A DNA stretch of 49,566 bases from Microcaldota archaeon (lineage in GTDB: Archaea > Micrarchaeota > Micrarchaeia > Burarchaeales > Fermentimicrarchaeaceae): contig JACCLF010000023.1 in NCBI GenBank assembly GCA_013425405.1, positions 1-49,566 on the forward strand, given 5' to 3'. The translations under genes and the position numbers were made by a program. Below the pieces are notes generated by a model that ran no database searches, had not been told where the DNA came from, and saw only the letters and a list, made by a program, of their open reading frames with translations. Shown here one piece after another: positions 1 through 9,688 of the stretch (positions are counted from its first letter, which is position 1; the number at the start of each line of letters is the position of its first letter).

Positions 1-1272
1 GGTGAGGTCGGAAGGAACTGTATACTGGTTGAGGATGGAAGGGCAAATCTTCTGCTTGATGCTGGCGTGAAGCTGGGGGAAACTGACGAATACCCGCTCA
101 TACGCGACGATGAGGTAAGGAAACTGCAAAGGATAGCCATAAGTCATACCCATCTTGACCACATGGGTTATTTGCCTTTTATGTATGCAAAGGGCTGCAG
201 GGCGCAGATATACTCAACCAAGCCGACGCATGACTTGAGCCAGCTGCTGCTTGCGGATTACCAGCGCATAAACAGGGGCATGAAGTTCAGCAGTAACGAC
301 ATAATAAAGGCAATGAAGATGTGGAAGATGGTTGAGTATGGGGAAGTTGTTGGCGATGGGCTGAAATTCTCCTTCCATAAATCCGGCCACATACTTGGAA
401 GCTCCATGGTGCTTGTGCAGGGCGACAGCAGGCTGCTCTTCAGCTCTGATGTCAATGACAGGGAGACAAAGTTGCTGGACCCTGCTGAGAAGAACCTGGT
501 TGCCGAGAACCTTATAATTGAGAGCACCTACGGGGCTCCGGGAGATGAGCATCCGACCCTTAAGAATGCTTCAAAGATGCTGTGCGACAGCATAAACAGG
601 ACAATAAAGAAAGGAGGGAAAGTCATCATACCGAGTTTTGCTGTAGGGAGGGCGCAGGACATACTTTTCGTCCTTGAGAGCTACATGAGCTCTGGAGTTC
701 TTGAACATGTGCCTATATTTGTTGACGGGATGATACTGAAGGCGAACAGGATATACCGGCAGAATGTGATATATGCAAGAGATGAGATACAGAAGAGAAT
801 ACTGATGAGCGATGACGACCCGTTCAAAAGCAGATTCTTCCATACCCCCCACACAAAGGACAGGAGCGATGTGATTGAGAGCGGGAGCGCAATAATTGTA
901 TCCACCTCGGGAATGCTCACTGGAGGTCCTGTGCTGCACTACATGGAGAAGCTTGCAGGAGACAACAGGAACCTTCTCATCTTTGTTGGCTACCAGGCGG
1001 AGGGGACACTGGGGAGGAAGCTGGTTGAGGGGCAGAAGCACATGACAATAGATGGCAAGGAAATTGAGATTAAAATGGGTGTTGAGCAGCTGTCTTTCAG
1101 CGCCCATGCAGACTATAAGGGCTTGCTGGATATGGTGAGGAGCACAAAGAAGCTGAAGAGGGTTTTTGTGATACACGGGGAGGAGGACAAGCCCAGGGAG
1201 CTTGGAGAGGCAATAGGCAAGATGGGTTATGAAGTTATCATCCCAAAGAATGAGGAGAGCTTCAGGATTTAA
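1..1272 (+). CDS. beta-CASP metallo-beta-lactamase ribonuclease (aCPSF/RNase J-like), 5' truncated by window
   Basis: Frame open from base 1 (GEVGRNCILVEDGRANLLLDAGV...), HTHLDH metal motif, FSSDVNDR, IPSFAVGRAQD, SGMLTGGP, FSAHAD motifs. Confidence 0.93.
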   Translation, partial: GEVGRNCILVEDGRANLLLDAGVKLGETDEYPLIRDDEVRKLQRIAISHTHLDHMGYLPFMYAKGCRAQIYSTKPTHDLSQLLLADYQRINRGMKFSSNDIIKAMKMWKMVEYGEVVGDGLKFSFHKSGHILGSSMVLVQGDSRLLFSSDVNDRETKLLDPAEKNLVAENLIIESTYGAPGDEHPTLKNASKMLCDSINRTIKKGGKVIIPSFAVGRAQDILFVLESYMSSGVLEHVPIFVDGMILKANRIYRQNVIYARDEIQKRILMSDDDPFKSRFFHTPHTKDRSDVIESGSAIIVSTSGMLTGGPVLHYMEKLAGDNRNLLIFVGYQAEGTLGRKLVEGQKHMTIDGKEIEIKMGVEQLSFSAHADYKGLLDMVRSTKKLKRVFVIHGEEDKPRELGEAIGKMGYEVIIPKNEESFRI

Positions 1273-1302
1273 TATTTAAATTAGAGACGCCATTCTAATT
1301 GT

Positions 1303-2619
1303 ATGGAATCTGAGTTCATTGAGAGGTGCCAGGAAGTCAGAAAATGCATAGAGAGCTTCAGCAAGCCCCTTATTGTGCACCACTACGATGCAGATGGAAT
1401 GGCTGCAGGCGCTCTTGTTGCAAAGGCACTGAGAAAGAGGGGAATCGCATATAATATGCTGACTCTGCGCAGGCTGGAAGCGAGAAGTGAAATAAAGGAG
1501 GCAAAAGAGCTGATTTTTGTTGATTTTGGCGGAGTTGAGGAGGCACTGGGGGGAGTGCTGGAAGGAAAGGATGTTGTTATAATAGACCACCACCAGGGCA
1601 AGGAAGGTAAGTTTCTGCAGGCGAATCCGCACCTCTCTGGATTTGACGGGGGGAGCGACATAAGCTCATCCGGCACAGCTTACCTTGTGTTTGGAGATGC
1701 CGAGCTTGTAGACTTGGCTCTTGTGGGCGCTGTGGGAGACATGCAATTCCCGCTCAAGAGCCTAAACAGGGAGATTCTCAAGGAGGGAATAAAGAATGGA
1801 ATTGCCAGGTGCGATATTGATTTGGGCATCTTCGGGAGGATGAGCCGGCCCCTTGTGTGGTTCCTCTCCTACTGCACAGAGCCTTTCCTGCCAGGCCTCA
1901 CTGGGAATGAGAAGAACTGCCACAAGTTTCTCAAAGAGGCAGGTATAGAAGTTAAGCAGGAGAACAAATGGAGAAGGTATTTTGAGCTCAGTATGGAGGA
2001 GAGGGTGCAGCTCATCTCGGCTCTTGTTTCATACCTCTACTCAAAAGGGATTGGGGAGGTTGCCAACGAGCTCATTGGAGAGGTGTATATCCTTGCAAAA
2101 CAGCCAGAGGGGAGCGAGCTGAGCGATGCCAAGGAATACAGCACTCTTCTGAATGCGTGCGGGAGGCATGACCGGCCGGACATAGGAATAAGGGTGTGCC
2201 TAGAGGAGGAGGGAGCTCTGGAGGAAGCCAGAAAGCTTCTTTATGAACACAGGAGGCAGCTGAGGGAAGGGATGTTCTACGCAATTTCCAAGTATGAAGA
2301 TTACGGGAAGTTTTATTTCCTTGACGGGAGGGGCCACATAGAAGACGGCGTTATAGGAATTATCGCAGGCATGCTCTACGGGGGGGCTCTTGCCAGCGAC
2401 AAGCCGATAGTTGGAATTGCAACTGATGAGGAAGGCAGGGTAAAAATCTCTGCAAGGGCAACCAAGAAGCTTGTTGAGAGAGGAGTGAATTTGGGTGAAG
2501 CCCTTGGCAATGCATGCAGAGGAATAGGAGCGGGGGGAGGGCATAACATAGCTGCAGGCGCAACCATAGAAAGCAATAAGCTCAATGAATTCCTCATAAA
2601 CTTCGCAAAAGAACTATAG
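1303..2619 (+). CDS. DHH/DHHA1 family phosphoesterase, archaeal RecJ-like nuclease
   Basis: HHYDADGMAAGAL, IIDHHQ, C-terminal GAGGGHNIAAGATI motif. Confidence 0.88.
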   Translation: MESEFIERCQEVRKCIESFSKPLIVHHYDADGMAAGALVAKALRKRGIAYNMLTLRRLEARSEIKEAKELIFVDFGGVEEALGGVLEGKDVVIIDHHQGKEGKFLQANPHLSGFDGGSDISSSGTAYLVFGDAELVDLALVGAVGDMQFPLKSLNREILKEGIKNGIARCDIDLGIFGRMSRPLVWFLSYCTEPFLPGLTGNEKNCHKFLKEAGIEVKQENKWRRYFELSMEERVQLISALVSYLYSKGIGEVANELIGEVYILAKQPEGSELSDAKEYSTLLNACGRHDRPDIGIRVCLEEEGALEEARKLLYEHRRQLREGMFYAISKYEDYGKFYFLDGRGHIEDGVIGIIAGMLYGGALASDKPIVGIATDEEGRVKISARATKKLVERGVNLGEALGNACRGIGAGGGHNIAAGATIESNKLNEFLINFAKEL

Positions 2620-3504
2620 TATCCTGCAGCCTACTATTTCGAATAGAGCCATTAGAATGAACTGCGCGATAAGATTGGCCACCATGGGAAGCACAGCATT
2701 TGCACCAAAAAGTTTTAGCACTATGGCAAACGACAGCATGGCATTCTTGACGCTGGTTGCAACGAAAAAAGTTACTGCTGACTTCTTTCCGTATCTCATG
2801 CCAAATAGATAGGCCAGCACACCGCCAAGAAGGAGTATGAAGAAAATCATGACCGTCTCCTGTAGGAAGAGGTACTCGTTTCCAACTATGTTTCCATAGC
2901 TCACTCCGATAATGCTTGAGGCGAGGAGGAACATGACAACAAGCTGGCAGTCCTTGTGTTTGTTTATGCTTTCAACCAGTTTTTTGAAGAGTTTTTTTGA
3001 AATCAGTGCGGTGAGTATTGGAATTATTATAACTTCGATAAGAATTGTGAAAATTTTATTATTATCAATTGAGCCTGCAGCCCCGCCCAGCAGGTATACT
3101 GTTGTGGGAAGCGTGACTATTGAAAGAAGCGAGGCAATGAAAGAGATTGCAACCCCAAGTGCAATATCCCCTCCTAGAAATGATGAGAAGAATGCTGTTG
3201 CCGCTGCGCTTGGTGACGCCAGGGCGAAAAGCACTCCTATGAAAGTCATGGAGTCTGTAAGCTTGAAAGGCAGGGAGAGCAGCGGCATTAGAACAAAGAC
3301 AAAGAGCAGAAGAACCAACAGCTGCCTGGGGTTGGCCTTTTCCAAATCTTTCTTTTCCACCCTCAGTGCAGAGAAAAACATCAGCAGAGCAAGAAGGAAG
3401 TTCTGGTAATCTTTCCACAGCACGGTCACATTTGGAAACAGCAATCCGGAGATTATTGAAAGAAATATAACAATTGAGAAAAGGTATTTACTCATCTGCA
3501 TCAA
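2614..3504 (-). CDS. Bile acid:sodium symporter (BASS/SBF)-like membrane transporter
   Basis: ~9-10 hydrophobic helices, LALLMFFSALRVEKKDL and FALASPSAAATAFFSSFLGGDIALGVAIS pattern. Confidence 0.7.
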   Translation of the reverse strand: MMQMSKYLFSIVIFLSIISGLLFPNVTVLWKDYQNFLLALLMFFSALRVEKKDLEKANPRQLLVLLLFVFVLMPLLSLPFKLTDSMTFIGVLFALASPSAAATAFFSSFLGGDIALGVAISFIASLLSIVTLPTTVYLLGGAAGSIDNNKIFTILIEVIIIPILTALISKKLFKKLVESINKHKDCQLVVMFLLASSIIGVSYGNIVGNEYLFLQETVMIFFILLLGGVLAYLFGMRYGKKSAVTFFVATSVKNAMLSFAIVLKLFGANAVLPMVANLIAQFILMALFEIVGCRIL

Positions 3505-4144
3505 ACTCGCTGAGCTTTCTCTGCTTCAGTTTATCAATTGTTTCCCACTCCTCCCGTATGTACTTGTGAATTTCCGCCCTGTGGAAGTTCTTCTTTAGAA
3601 AATCTATAGTCCTGTCATCAGACGTGTAGCCGCTCCCGAAATTACATCCGAGTTCCTTCTTAATTTCCTCAATCACTGCATCCCTCTCAACCTTTGCTAT
3701 GATTGACGCGGCAGAACATATCGGATAGTTGAAGTCCGCCTTGTGCTCGCAGATAAGCTCCTCATTCCCAGAATGGTATTTCCTTATTCTTGTGCAGAAT
3801 CTTTTTGCAATGGTGTCTGGGGAGTCAATGTAAACAACCTCAGGAGGAGTTTTGAGCAGCGACAGGGCTTTCCCAAGCTCCATTGCCTCAATTTCATTCA
3901 GGCTATGCTTTTTCATCTCCTCATTTAAAGAATTTGCAGTCGTCTTCATCACCACAAACTCGCTGCATATTGAAACTATCTTACCGTAAAGGTGCTCCCT
4001 CTTTTTAGGCGTGAGCAGTTTGGAATCCTTCACCCCAATCTCCCTGAGCTCCTCCTCCCTGTCTTTTTCAACTGTTGCAAGGCATATGACAAGCGGGCCG
4101 AGCACGCACCCCCTGCCAGCCTCGTCTGCCCCTCCTATGAGTAT
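3488..4144 (-). CDS. rnhB: Ribonuclease HII, apparent AUA start
   Basis: Upstream of the ORF-track start the same frame reads (ATA)LIGGADEAGRGCVLGPLVIC; IGVKDSKLLTPKKRE; NYPICSAASIIAKVERD. Confidence 0.88.
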   Translation of the reverse strand: MLIGGADEAGRGCVLGPLVICLATVEKDREEELREIGVKDSKLLTPKKREHLYGKIVSICSEFVVMKTTANSLNEEMKKHSLNEIEAMELGKALSLLKTPPEVVYIDSPDTIAKRFCTRIRKYHSGNEELICEHKADFNYPICSAASIIAKVERDAVIEEIKKELGCNFGSGYTSDDRTIDFLKKNFHRAEIHKYIREEWETIDKLKQRKLSEFDADE

Positions 4145-4193
4145 GGCATCACCTCTCTTAGACTAAAGAAACAGAATGAGAAGGATAAAAAAA

Positions 4194-4454
4194 TCAAAGC
4201 ACTTTTTTGTCCAGTATTATGTGGTCTGAAACGGCAAGGACTGCGGTGTACGGAATGAGGAGCATTCCTTCCTCCCTCTTCATCTTCCTCACTGTGGGGT
4301 TGTCGACGTTGGGCTCAACAATCAGCGACTCAATCCTTCCAGTGACCTCGCTGACGTAGGCGTCAACGAATTTCCCTATCTCTTCACCGTCGTTTGTTAT
4401 CAGTTTCTTGCCAGCCAGCTGTTTCGCAATAACAAATTTTCCCATTAATACCAC
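4194..4454 (-). CDS. PRC-barrel domain protein
   Basis: AKQLAGKKLITNDGEEIGKFVDAYVSEVTGRIESLIVEP pattern. Confidence 0.8.
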   Translation of the reverse strand: MVLMGKFVIAKQLAGKKLITNDGEEIGKFVDAYVSEVTGRIESLIVEPNVDNPTVRKMKREEGMLLIPYTAVLAVSDHIILDKKVL

Positions 4455-4490
4455 CTTTCAATTACAAGAGACTTCTTTCTTCTAGGTTAT

Positions 4491-4955
4491 TTAAATAGCT
4501 TTCGCATAGCCACGCCAGAAAAGCGGAATTAGACCTGCCATGAAAGCTAAGGCGAAGATTATTCTAACTTGTTTTTCATCGCTAATGCCGAAGTATAACA
4601 TGCCAAATACGGCTGCCAACACAATTATGAGCATTATAATCAGCTCCTTAAAAGGCGGGTACAAAATATGATGGAGAGGTGTCCTCAAGATATCACGTAT
4701 CTTTTCTGCCTCCTCCTTAGATTCTTTGATTTTTTTATCAAGTTCATTCCCTCTGTGGTATAGATATGGGAAGGCAAGTATTGCTCCAATCAGAAAAGCT
4801 ATCCAAGGATTAACATTAAAAATAACGGATAGGGTAAGTGTTATCGCAACGAAAACGAATCCTCCTACATACTGTATTTTTTTAAGCTCTTTCGCAAAAC
4901 TTTCTATTTTCCTTCTTTCTGCTTGGCTCAAACAATCACTTAGGGCTGCTCCCAC
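4491..4955 (-). CDS. Uncharacterised membrane protein (about 4 TM)
   Basis: Hydrophobic segments; start overlaps endA 3' end by 16 nt on the same strand. Confidence 0.65.
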   Translation of the reverse strand: MGAALSDCLSQAERRKIESFAKELKKIQYVGGFVFVAITLTLSVIFNVNPWIAFLIGAILAFPYLYHRGNELDKKIKESKEEAEKIRDILRTPLHHILYPPFKELIIMLIIVLAAVFGMLYFGISDEKQVRIIFALAFMAGLIPLFWRGYAKAI

Positions 4956-6127
4956 TCTATCTCGTAATATTCGTACTTGCTTCCCGGCAGCTCTATCCTC
5001 CTCACCCGGTAGTATGTGACAGATGTCTCCCTGTCGCTTATAGCAAGAATCAAATCCAGCCCGAGCTTCTTTGCACCTTCAATTGCCTCTGCGAGCTCAG
5101 CTCCTCCTATCTGCTCCTCCTCGCTGAGTGAGAGCATCACAAAGCTAGGGTCATCCTTGCCAGGAACTTCCACCCCTCCATTCTTCCTGTGGTAGAGAAG
5201 GAAATCCAGCTTTGCCGTTGCCTTTCTCTTAGCACCTGGGATTGCGAGTATGAATGTTTTCCTCACGCTGTGCGCCACTCTTATTGCCCTTGCCCACTCA
5301 GAGATTAACATTCTGCTGCTCCTTGGGAATACATGTATAACATGCTTGGAGTGCACCCACTCCTCCCCCGTCTTTGTTGGAGAAGCCTTGGGGAAATACA
5401 CCCTGAAATGCGTCCCGAACTTGAAGCCTGTCTTGAGTATGAAACCCCTCAGCCTCCAGTTTTCATATACATCATACATGTAATGCAAATCTGGCCTGCT
5501 CTTTTTAGCATATGCCTTGACCTTCTTCTCGCTTGAATTTTTTAGATGCAGCCCGCAGTGCTCCAGCATGAAAAGAGTTTCGTACACATCCAGCTTTGAG
5601 AGCTTGCCTCTCTGCTCCGCCTTGTAGCTGCCAAACTGCCCCAGCCAGTAGTTCTCATACAGCTCTTTTCCAACCTCCGCATCATCAATAATTGTAATCA
5701 AATCATCCGGGAAGAACAAGCCTTCAATGCTGTATTTGGGGGATGTGAATTTGCCAGAGGGGTATTTCTTGATTGGGCTTTTCCCGTACCCTCCCTTTGC
5801 TTCTTCAATATTCCTTATCATGAGTCCCCTGTCCCTCCAGTCTTTATAGGTGAAATACCTTGCCATTAGCTTCTTTGAGTACAAGAAATATGAAAGGTCG
5901 TTGAACCTCAGCTCGTTGCCCTTCTCATCATAGCATTTTGCGTTCCTTATGTCCATGAGGTAGAGTGCCTCCTCGGGAAAAAGGTAGACGGCTCCTTTCT
6001 TCATCAAGCCGTAATGCCCGTTCTGCAAGGAGCTGACAGACTCGGGCTCGCTAACGATGAGCTCCCTGCTCTGCCTGTTGAACTCAATTGTCACCGGCAT
6101 CTCTTCACTGAATATAAATATATTCAT
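4940..6127 (-). CDS. endA: tRNA-splicing endonuclease, three-unit (epsilon2-type) EndA
   Basis: 395 aa; catalytic-unit motif YDVYENWRLRGFILKTGFKFGTHFRVY plus KHVIHVFP and RKTFILAI; additional N- and C-terminal EndA-like units. Confidence 0.88.
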   Translation of the reverse strand: MNIFIFSEEMPVTIEFNRQSRELIVSEPESVSSLQNGHYGLMKKGAVYLFPEEALYLMDIRNAKCYDEKGNELRFNDLSYFLYSKKLMARYFTYKDWRDRGLMIRNIEEAKGGYGKSPIKKYPSGKFTSPKYSIEGLFFPDDLITIIDDAEVGKELYENYWLGQFGSYKAEQRGKLSKLDVYETLFMLEHCGLHLKNSSEKKVKAYAKKSRPDLHYMYDVYENWRLRGFILKTGFKFGTHFRVYFPKASPTKTGEEWVHSKHVIHVFPRSSRMLISEWARAIRVAHSVRKTFILAIPGAKRKATAKLDFLLYHRKNGGVEVPGKDDPSFVMLSLSEEEQIGGAELAEAIEGAKKLGLDLILAISDRETSVTYYRVRRIELPGSKYEYYEIEWEQP

Positions 6128-6149
6128 ATAAATTTAAATTGGTGCCACA

Positions 6150-7121
6150 ATGCCGTACATACCAGAAGTTCTTGCATCGCAGCTGAGGAAGCAGCAGTAT
6201 CATATAGTTGGCAGCCATTCTGCAGTGAAGAGCTGCAAATATCTGAAGGAAGGCATACTCGGTAAGAGGCTGTGCTACAAGCACACATTCTACGGAATAG
6301 ACAGCTGGAGGTGCCTGCAGTGCTCCACCATGGTGAGCTGCAACCTTTCCTGCCGCTTCTGCTGGAGGATATCGCCCGAGGATGTTGGCCTAAGCTGGAA
6401 CGAGATGAGCACGCCTGAATGGGATTCGCCTGAAGTGCTTGTTGAAGGCTTTCTTAAGGAGCAGAAGAGGATAGTTTCGGGCTACAAGGGAAACCCGGTG
6501 GTGGACAGGAAGAGATGGGAGGAGGCAAACAAGCCTGCCCATGTTGCAATAAGCCTTGTTGGAGAGGTGACAATGTACCCCTTCCTCTCGGAGCTCATTG
6601 AAATATTCCATAAAATGGGGATGAGCACCTTCATTGTGACAAACGGCACCCTTCCAGATAAACTCAGTAGCATGAAGGATCTTCCAACGCAGCTCTACAT
6701 GTCCCTTGAGGCTCCTGACGAGGAAACCTACCTCAAGACGTGCAGACCAAAGGTGAAAGGTGCATGGGAAAATGTGAATAGGACCCTTGAGCTTTTTCCC
6801 TCGCTTAAAACAAGAAAAGTCTTGAGGCTTACTCTTGTGAAGAGGTTGAACATGCACAAGCCTGAAGGGTATGCAAAGCTCATTCTCAGGGCAGAGCCGG
6901 ACTATGTTGAGCCCAAGAGCTTTGTCTTTGTAGGCGGCGCGAGATATAACAGAGGGCTGGAGCTTGGGGACATGCCAAGCCATGGCGAGATAAGGGAGTT
7001 CGCAGAGAGACTTTCCAAGGAGACGGGCTACATCATATCAGATGAGAGGACTGACAGCAGGGTTGTTCTTCTATGCAGGGATAAGGATGCCGAGAGGAAA
7101 AGAATGCTTCAGAAGAAGTAG
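6150..7121 (+). CDS. taw1: 4-demethylwyosine synthase (archaeal Taw1/TYW1, radical SAM)
   Basis: CLQCSTMVSCNLSCRFCWRI radical SAM cluster, HVAISLVGEVTMYP, TNGTLP, YMSLEAPDEETY. Confidence 0.92.
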   Translation: MPYIPEVLASQLRKQQYHIVGSHSAVKSCKYLKEGILGKRLCYKHTFYGIDSWRCLQCSTMVSCNLSCRFCWRISPEDVGLSWNEMSTPEWDSPEVLVEGFLKEQKRIVSGYKGNPVVDRKRWEEANKPAHVAISLVGEVTMYPFLSELIEIFHKMGMSTFIVTNGTLPDKLSSMKDLPTQLYMSLEAPDEETYLKTCRPKVKGAWENVNRTLELFPSLKTRKVLRLTLVKRLNMHKPEGYAKLILRAEPDYVEPKSFVFVGGARYNRGLELGDMPSHGEIREFAERLSKETGYIISDERTDSRVVLLCRDKDAERKRMLQKK

Positions 7122-7405
7122 GTATTTCTGTCATGCTCCTTTGCTTTTGCTTCCATGACTGCACCCCTCAGCTCATCCGAAGTTGGAACGCCGACAAAGG
7201 TCAGTCTCCCGTTTATCAATATTGCAGGCGTAGACTCCAAGCTTAATTCATCTGCCATTGCCTGCCCCTCTTCGGTTATTATGCTTGACTCGTGCACTAT
7301 TACTGGGAACTTGCATTTTGAAACAAACCTGCTGGCAATTTTCAACGCCTTCGGAGAGTGGGGGCAGTTTGGAGAAGTTATTACTTCTATGTATATAGGA
7401 TCCAT
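7109..7405 (-). CDS. Thioredoxin-like fold protein (CPHS)
   Basis: IEVITSPNCPHSPKAL ... STPAILINGRLTFVGVPT. Confidence 0.8.
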   Translation of the reverse strand: MDPIYIEVITSPNCPHSPKALKIASRFVSKCKFPVIVHESSIITEEGQAMADELSLESTPAILINGRLTFVGVPTSDELRGAVMEAKAKEHDRNTYFF

Positions 7406-7449
7406 GATTATTTTTTGTTGTCAGTTGTATAAAAACCCATAACAAAAGG

Positions 7450-8157
7450 TTAGGCAGACCTTAGAAGCCCCAGTTTCCTCTCGCTCTTGAAAACCTTGAT
7501 TTTTGAATTCAACTTCACTCCGTGAATGAACTGCCCGTCTATCACAAGGTCTGCATTGCCTGCAGTGACGCTCATCTCGCACCTTGTTGAATCTTGCACC
7601 ATAACTGGCTTGAATTCCCTCCTGTAAGGCGCTATTGGCACAATTTCATATTTCCTCGCTCTTGGTTTAAGCTGCTGCGCCCCTGCGGAATAGGCATAGG
7701 CACTTGAGCCCGTTGGTGTTGAGAAGAGCACCCCATCTGCTCTGAATTTTTTACCTTTGCCATGTAATGAAAGTGAAACATCAATAACCCGGTGGTCCCT
7801 GCTCCTGATGCATATTTCATTCAGAGCATTCTCGTAAACTCTGCCAGAAATGCTGCAGCGGAGCATGCTCCTCCACTCAATTCTTGAGCTGCGCAGCAAA
7901 GCTGAAAGCATCTCCCTCCAGTTCTTGAAGTTTGACTGGCAGATGAAGCTCCTTCCGCTCCCAATTCCAAAAATAGGCTGTGTATACCTGTCCTTGTTGT
8001 AAAGCATTGTGCCATCTCCACCGATGGTTATGAGAACATCCCCCCCTCTCCTCAGCTCGACTCCTTTCTTCTCAAGGAAGCTCTCAACCTCTTTTTTAAG
8101 CTCAACGGCTATTCTTTTCTCCGGATTTGGAATGACAAATGCGCTTCTTATCCTCAT
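7450..8157 (-). CDS. NAD kinase
   Basis: ITIGGDGTMLYN, RADGVLFSTPTGSSAYAYSAGAQ. Confidence 0.92.
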   Translation of the reverse strand: MRIRSAFVIPNPEKRIAVELKKEVESFLEKKGVELRRGGDVLITIGGDGTMLYNKDRYTQPIFGIGSGRSFICQSNFKNWREMLSALLRSSRIEWRSMLRCSISGRVYENALNEICIRSRDHRVIDVSLSLHGKGKKFRADGVLFSTPTGSSAYAYSAGAQQLKPRARKYEIVPIAPYRREFKPVMVQDSTRCEMSVTAGNADLVIDGQFIHGVKLNSKIKVFKSERKLGLLRSA

Positions 8158-8161
8158 CTAA

Positions 8162-8560
8162 TCACTGCGATTTGAGTATGCTCACAACTATTTCCCTGTT
8201 TGACCTTGGCCCATCAAGCTCGCAGACTATTATCCTCTGCCATGTACCAAGAGCGAGCTTGCCATCCTCTATAGGTATTGTCCTCCCGCTTCCAATCAAC
8301 CCGCTGAGCAAGTGTGAGAGCGCATTGTTGTCTATGTGGTCGTGTGCATAATCCATCTTGGGCAGCATTTTTTCAAAAACCTGCTCAAAATCACGCTGGA
8401 GGTTCGGTTCAAACTCGTTTAGGACTATTGCAACGGTTGCATGAGGCGCATGCACAACGCAGGCGCCGGACTTCACCCCGCTCCTCTCCACTGCGTATTC
8501 GATCTGGCTGGTTATGTCAACCAACTCAACCTTCTTCTTTGTTGATATGGAAAACTGCAT
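8162..8560 (-). CDS. YjbQ/UPF0047 family protein
   Basis: GACVVHAPHATVAIVLNEFEPNLQRDFE, DNALSHLLSGLIG, LALGTWQRIIVCELDGPRSNREI. Confidence 0.9.
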   Translation of the reverse strand: MQFSISTKKKVELVDITSQIEYAVERSGVKSGACVVHAPHATVAIVLNEFEPNLQRDFEQVFEKMLPKMDYAHDHIDNNALSHLLSGLIGSGRTIPIEDGKLALGTWQRIIVCELDGPRSNREIVVSILKSQ

Positions 8561-8564
8561 TACA

Positions 8565-8915
8565 TCACCTCATCCTGCAAAGATCAGCAGTATCATTATC
8601 CTGGATGAGATTGCACACAAGTGAGCTGTTAGCCCTCAATCCCAGCACCACATGCACACACTGCTCCCTGAGAGATGTGGCATCGCTACAGTCTGCCTCG
8701 GACAGCCTTGAGATTGCTATTCTCATCACGCAGTAATCTCTCATTGTTTCATTCTGAACTTCCTTGCATTCTGTTGAATTGGCATCCCTCAAGGCAAGGG
8801 AAGAAAAGCACTTATCCTTCAAATCGGGATTTGGGGACTGCCCGCACACGGAGCGCATATCCAATCCTAGGCATCCCAGCAGCAGAACGGACAGGAAGAG
8901 AAGCTTAAATTTCAT
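8565..8915 (-). CDS. Cys-rich secreted protein/lipoprotein
   Basis: Signal peptide with LLLGC lipobox, regularly spaced cysteines. Confidence 0.65.
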   Translation of the reverse strand: MKFKLLFLSVLLLGCLGLDMRSVCGQSPNPDLKDKCFSSLALRDANSTECKEVQNETMRDYCVMRIAISRLSEADCSDATSLREQCVHVVLGLRANSSLVCNLIQDNDTADLCRMR

Positions 8916-8941
8916 AGGAGGTATAATGCAGCTGAGTTATT

Positions 8942-9688
8942 TTAAGGACATATGAAATGCTTTAGCGCCTCCTCTTCCATGAAGTGAAGCTTGCCAGGGA
9001 TAACAAGTATGAAAGGCGGCTTTCCAAGCTTTTTTTGAAGGAGTTCTTCCGGTTTGCCGTAGGTTATCTTCTGCTCACGGCTCCCCACTCTGCTCAGCAC
9101 CACGGCATGGAATTCCCCAAGCCTCTTTTTTTCCTTCTCAATTTTCAGCAGCTGCTGGAGAGCTTCGGATGCTTCCATGCACCTCTCTTTGATATCCAGA
9201 AACACAACTGAGTGCAATCCTCTCTCCCGGTTCTCGGCTATCACATCATAGCTGCTTGTGGGCTCATAGCCCTTGCTCCAAATTGCGAGGGTGCAGGGCT
9301 TTCCAAGCTTGTATGCCTGGAGACCGCACTCCCCAATCGCTGCCGTGAGGATGGATGAGGAGTGCACAACGGCAGTTTCTATCCCGTTTTTCTCTGCAGA
9401 GAGTTTCAGTGATATATGTGTTGTCGAAATAAGAGGATCGCCAGGGACAAGAAGGGCAACCTTCTTTGAGAGAGCTTCCTTCAGTATCTTTTCCTCTCCC
9501 TCAACCTCCTCCCTCCCAAGGAGGATTATTTTCTTGCCCGCAAGCTTTTCAAGGCGCTTGAGAGAGCTCTCTTCCCTACTCCCAGTATACTGCTCAGCAA
9601 AAATAACATCGCAGTCCTTCAGCTCCTCCAGCCCTCTTAGGCTGATGTCGCTTTCATCCCATATCCCCATTCCAACGAGAAGCAACAT
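8942..9688 (-). CDS. dphB: Diphthine synthase
   Basis: MLLLVGMGIWDESDISLRGLEELKDCDVIFAEQYTG; GDPLISTTH; SSSILTAAIGECGLQAYKLGKPCTLA. Confidence 0.94.
   Translation of the reverse strand: MLLLVGMGIWDESDISLRGLEELKDCDVIFAEQYTGSREESSLKRLEKLAGKKIILLGREEVEGEEKILKEALSKKVALLVPGDPLISTTHISLKLSAEKNGIETAVVHSSSILTAAIGECGLQAYKLGKPCTLAIWSKGYEPTSSYDVIAENRERGLHSVVFLDIKERCMEASEALQQLLKIEKEKKRLGEFHAVVLSRVGSREQKITYGKPEELLQKKLGKPPFILVIPGKLHFMEEEALKHFICP

Noticed and set aside
214-1176. Antisense ORFs (214..552, 258..527, 571..1176, 681..920) opposite the beta-CASP gene
   Set aside because: Shadow ORFs opposite a strongly conserved coding frame; no family resemblance or RBS.
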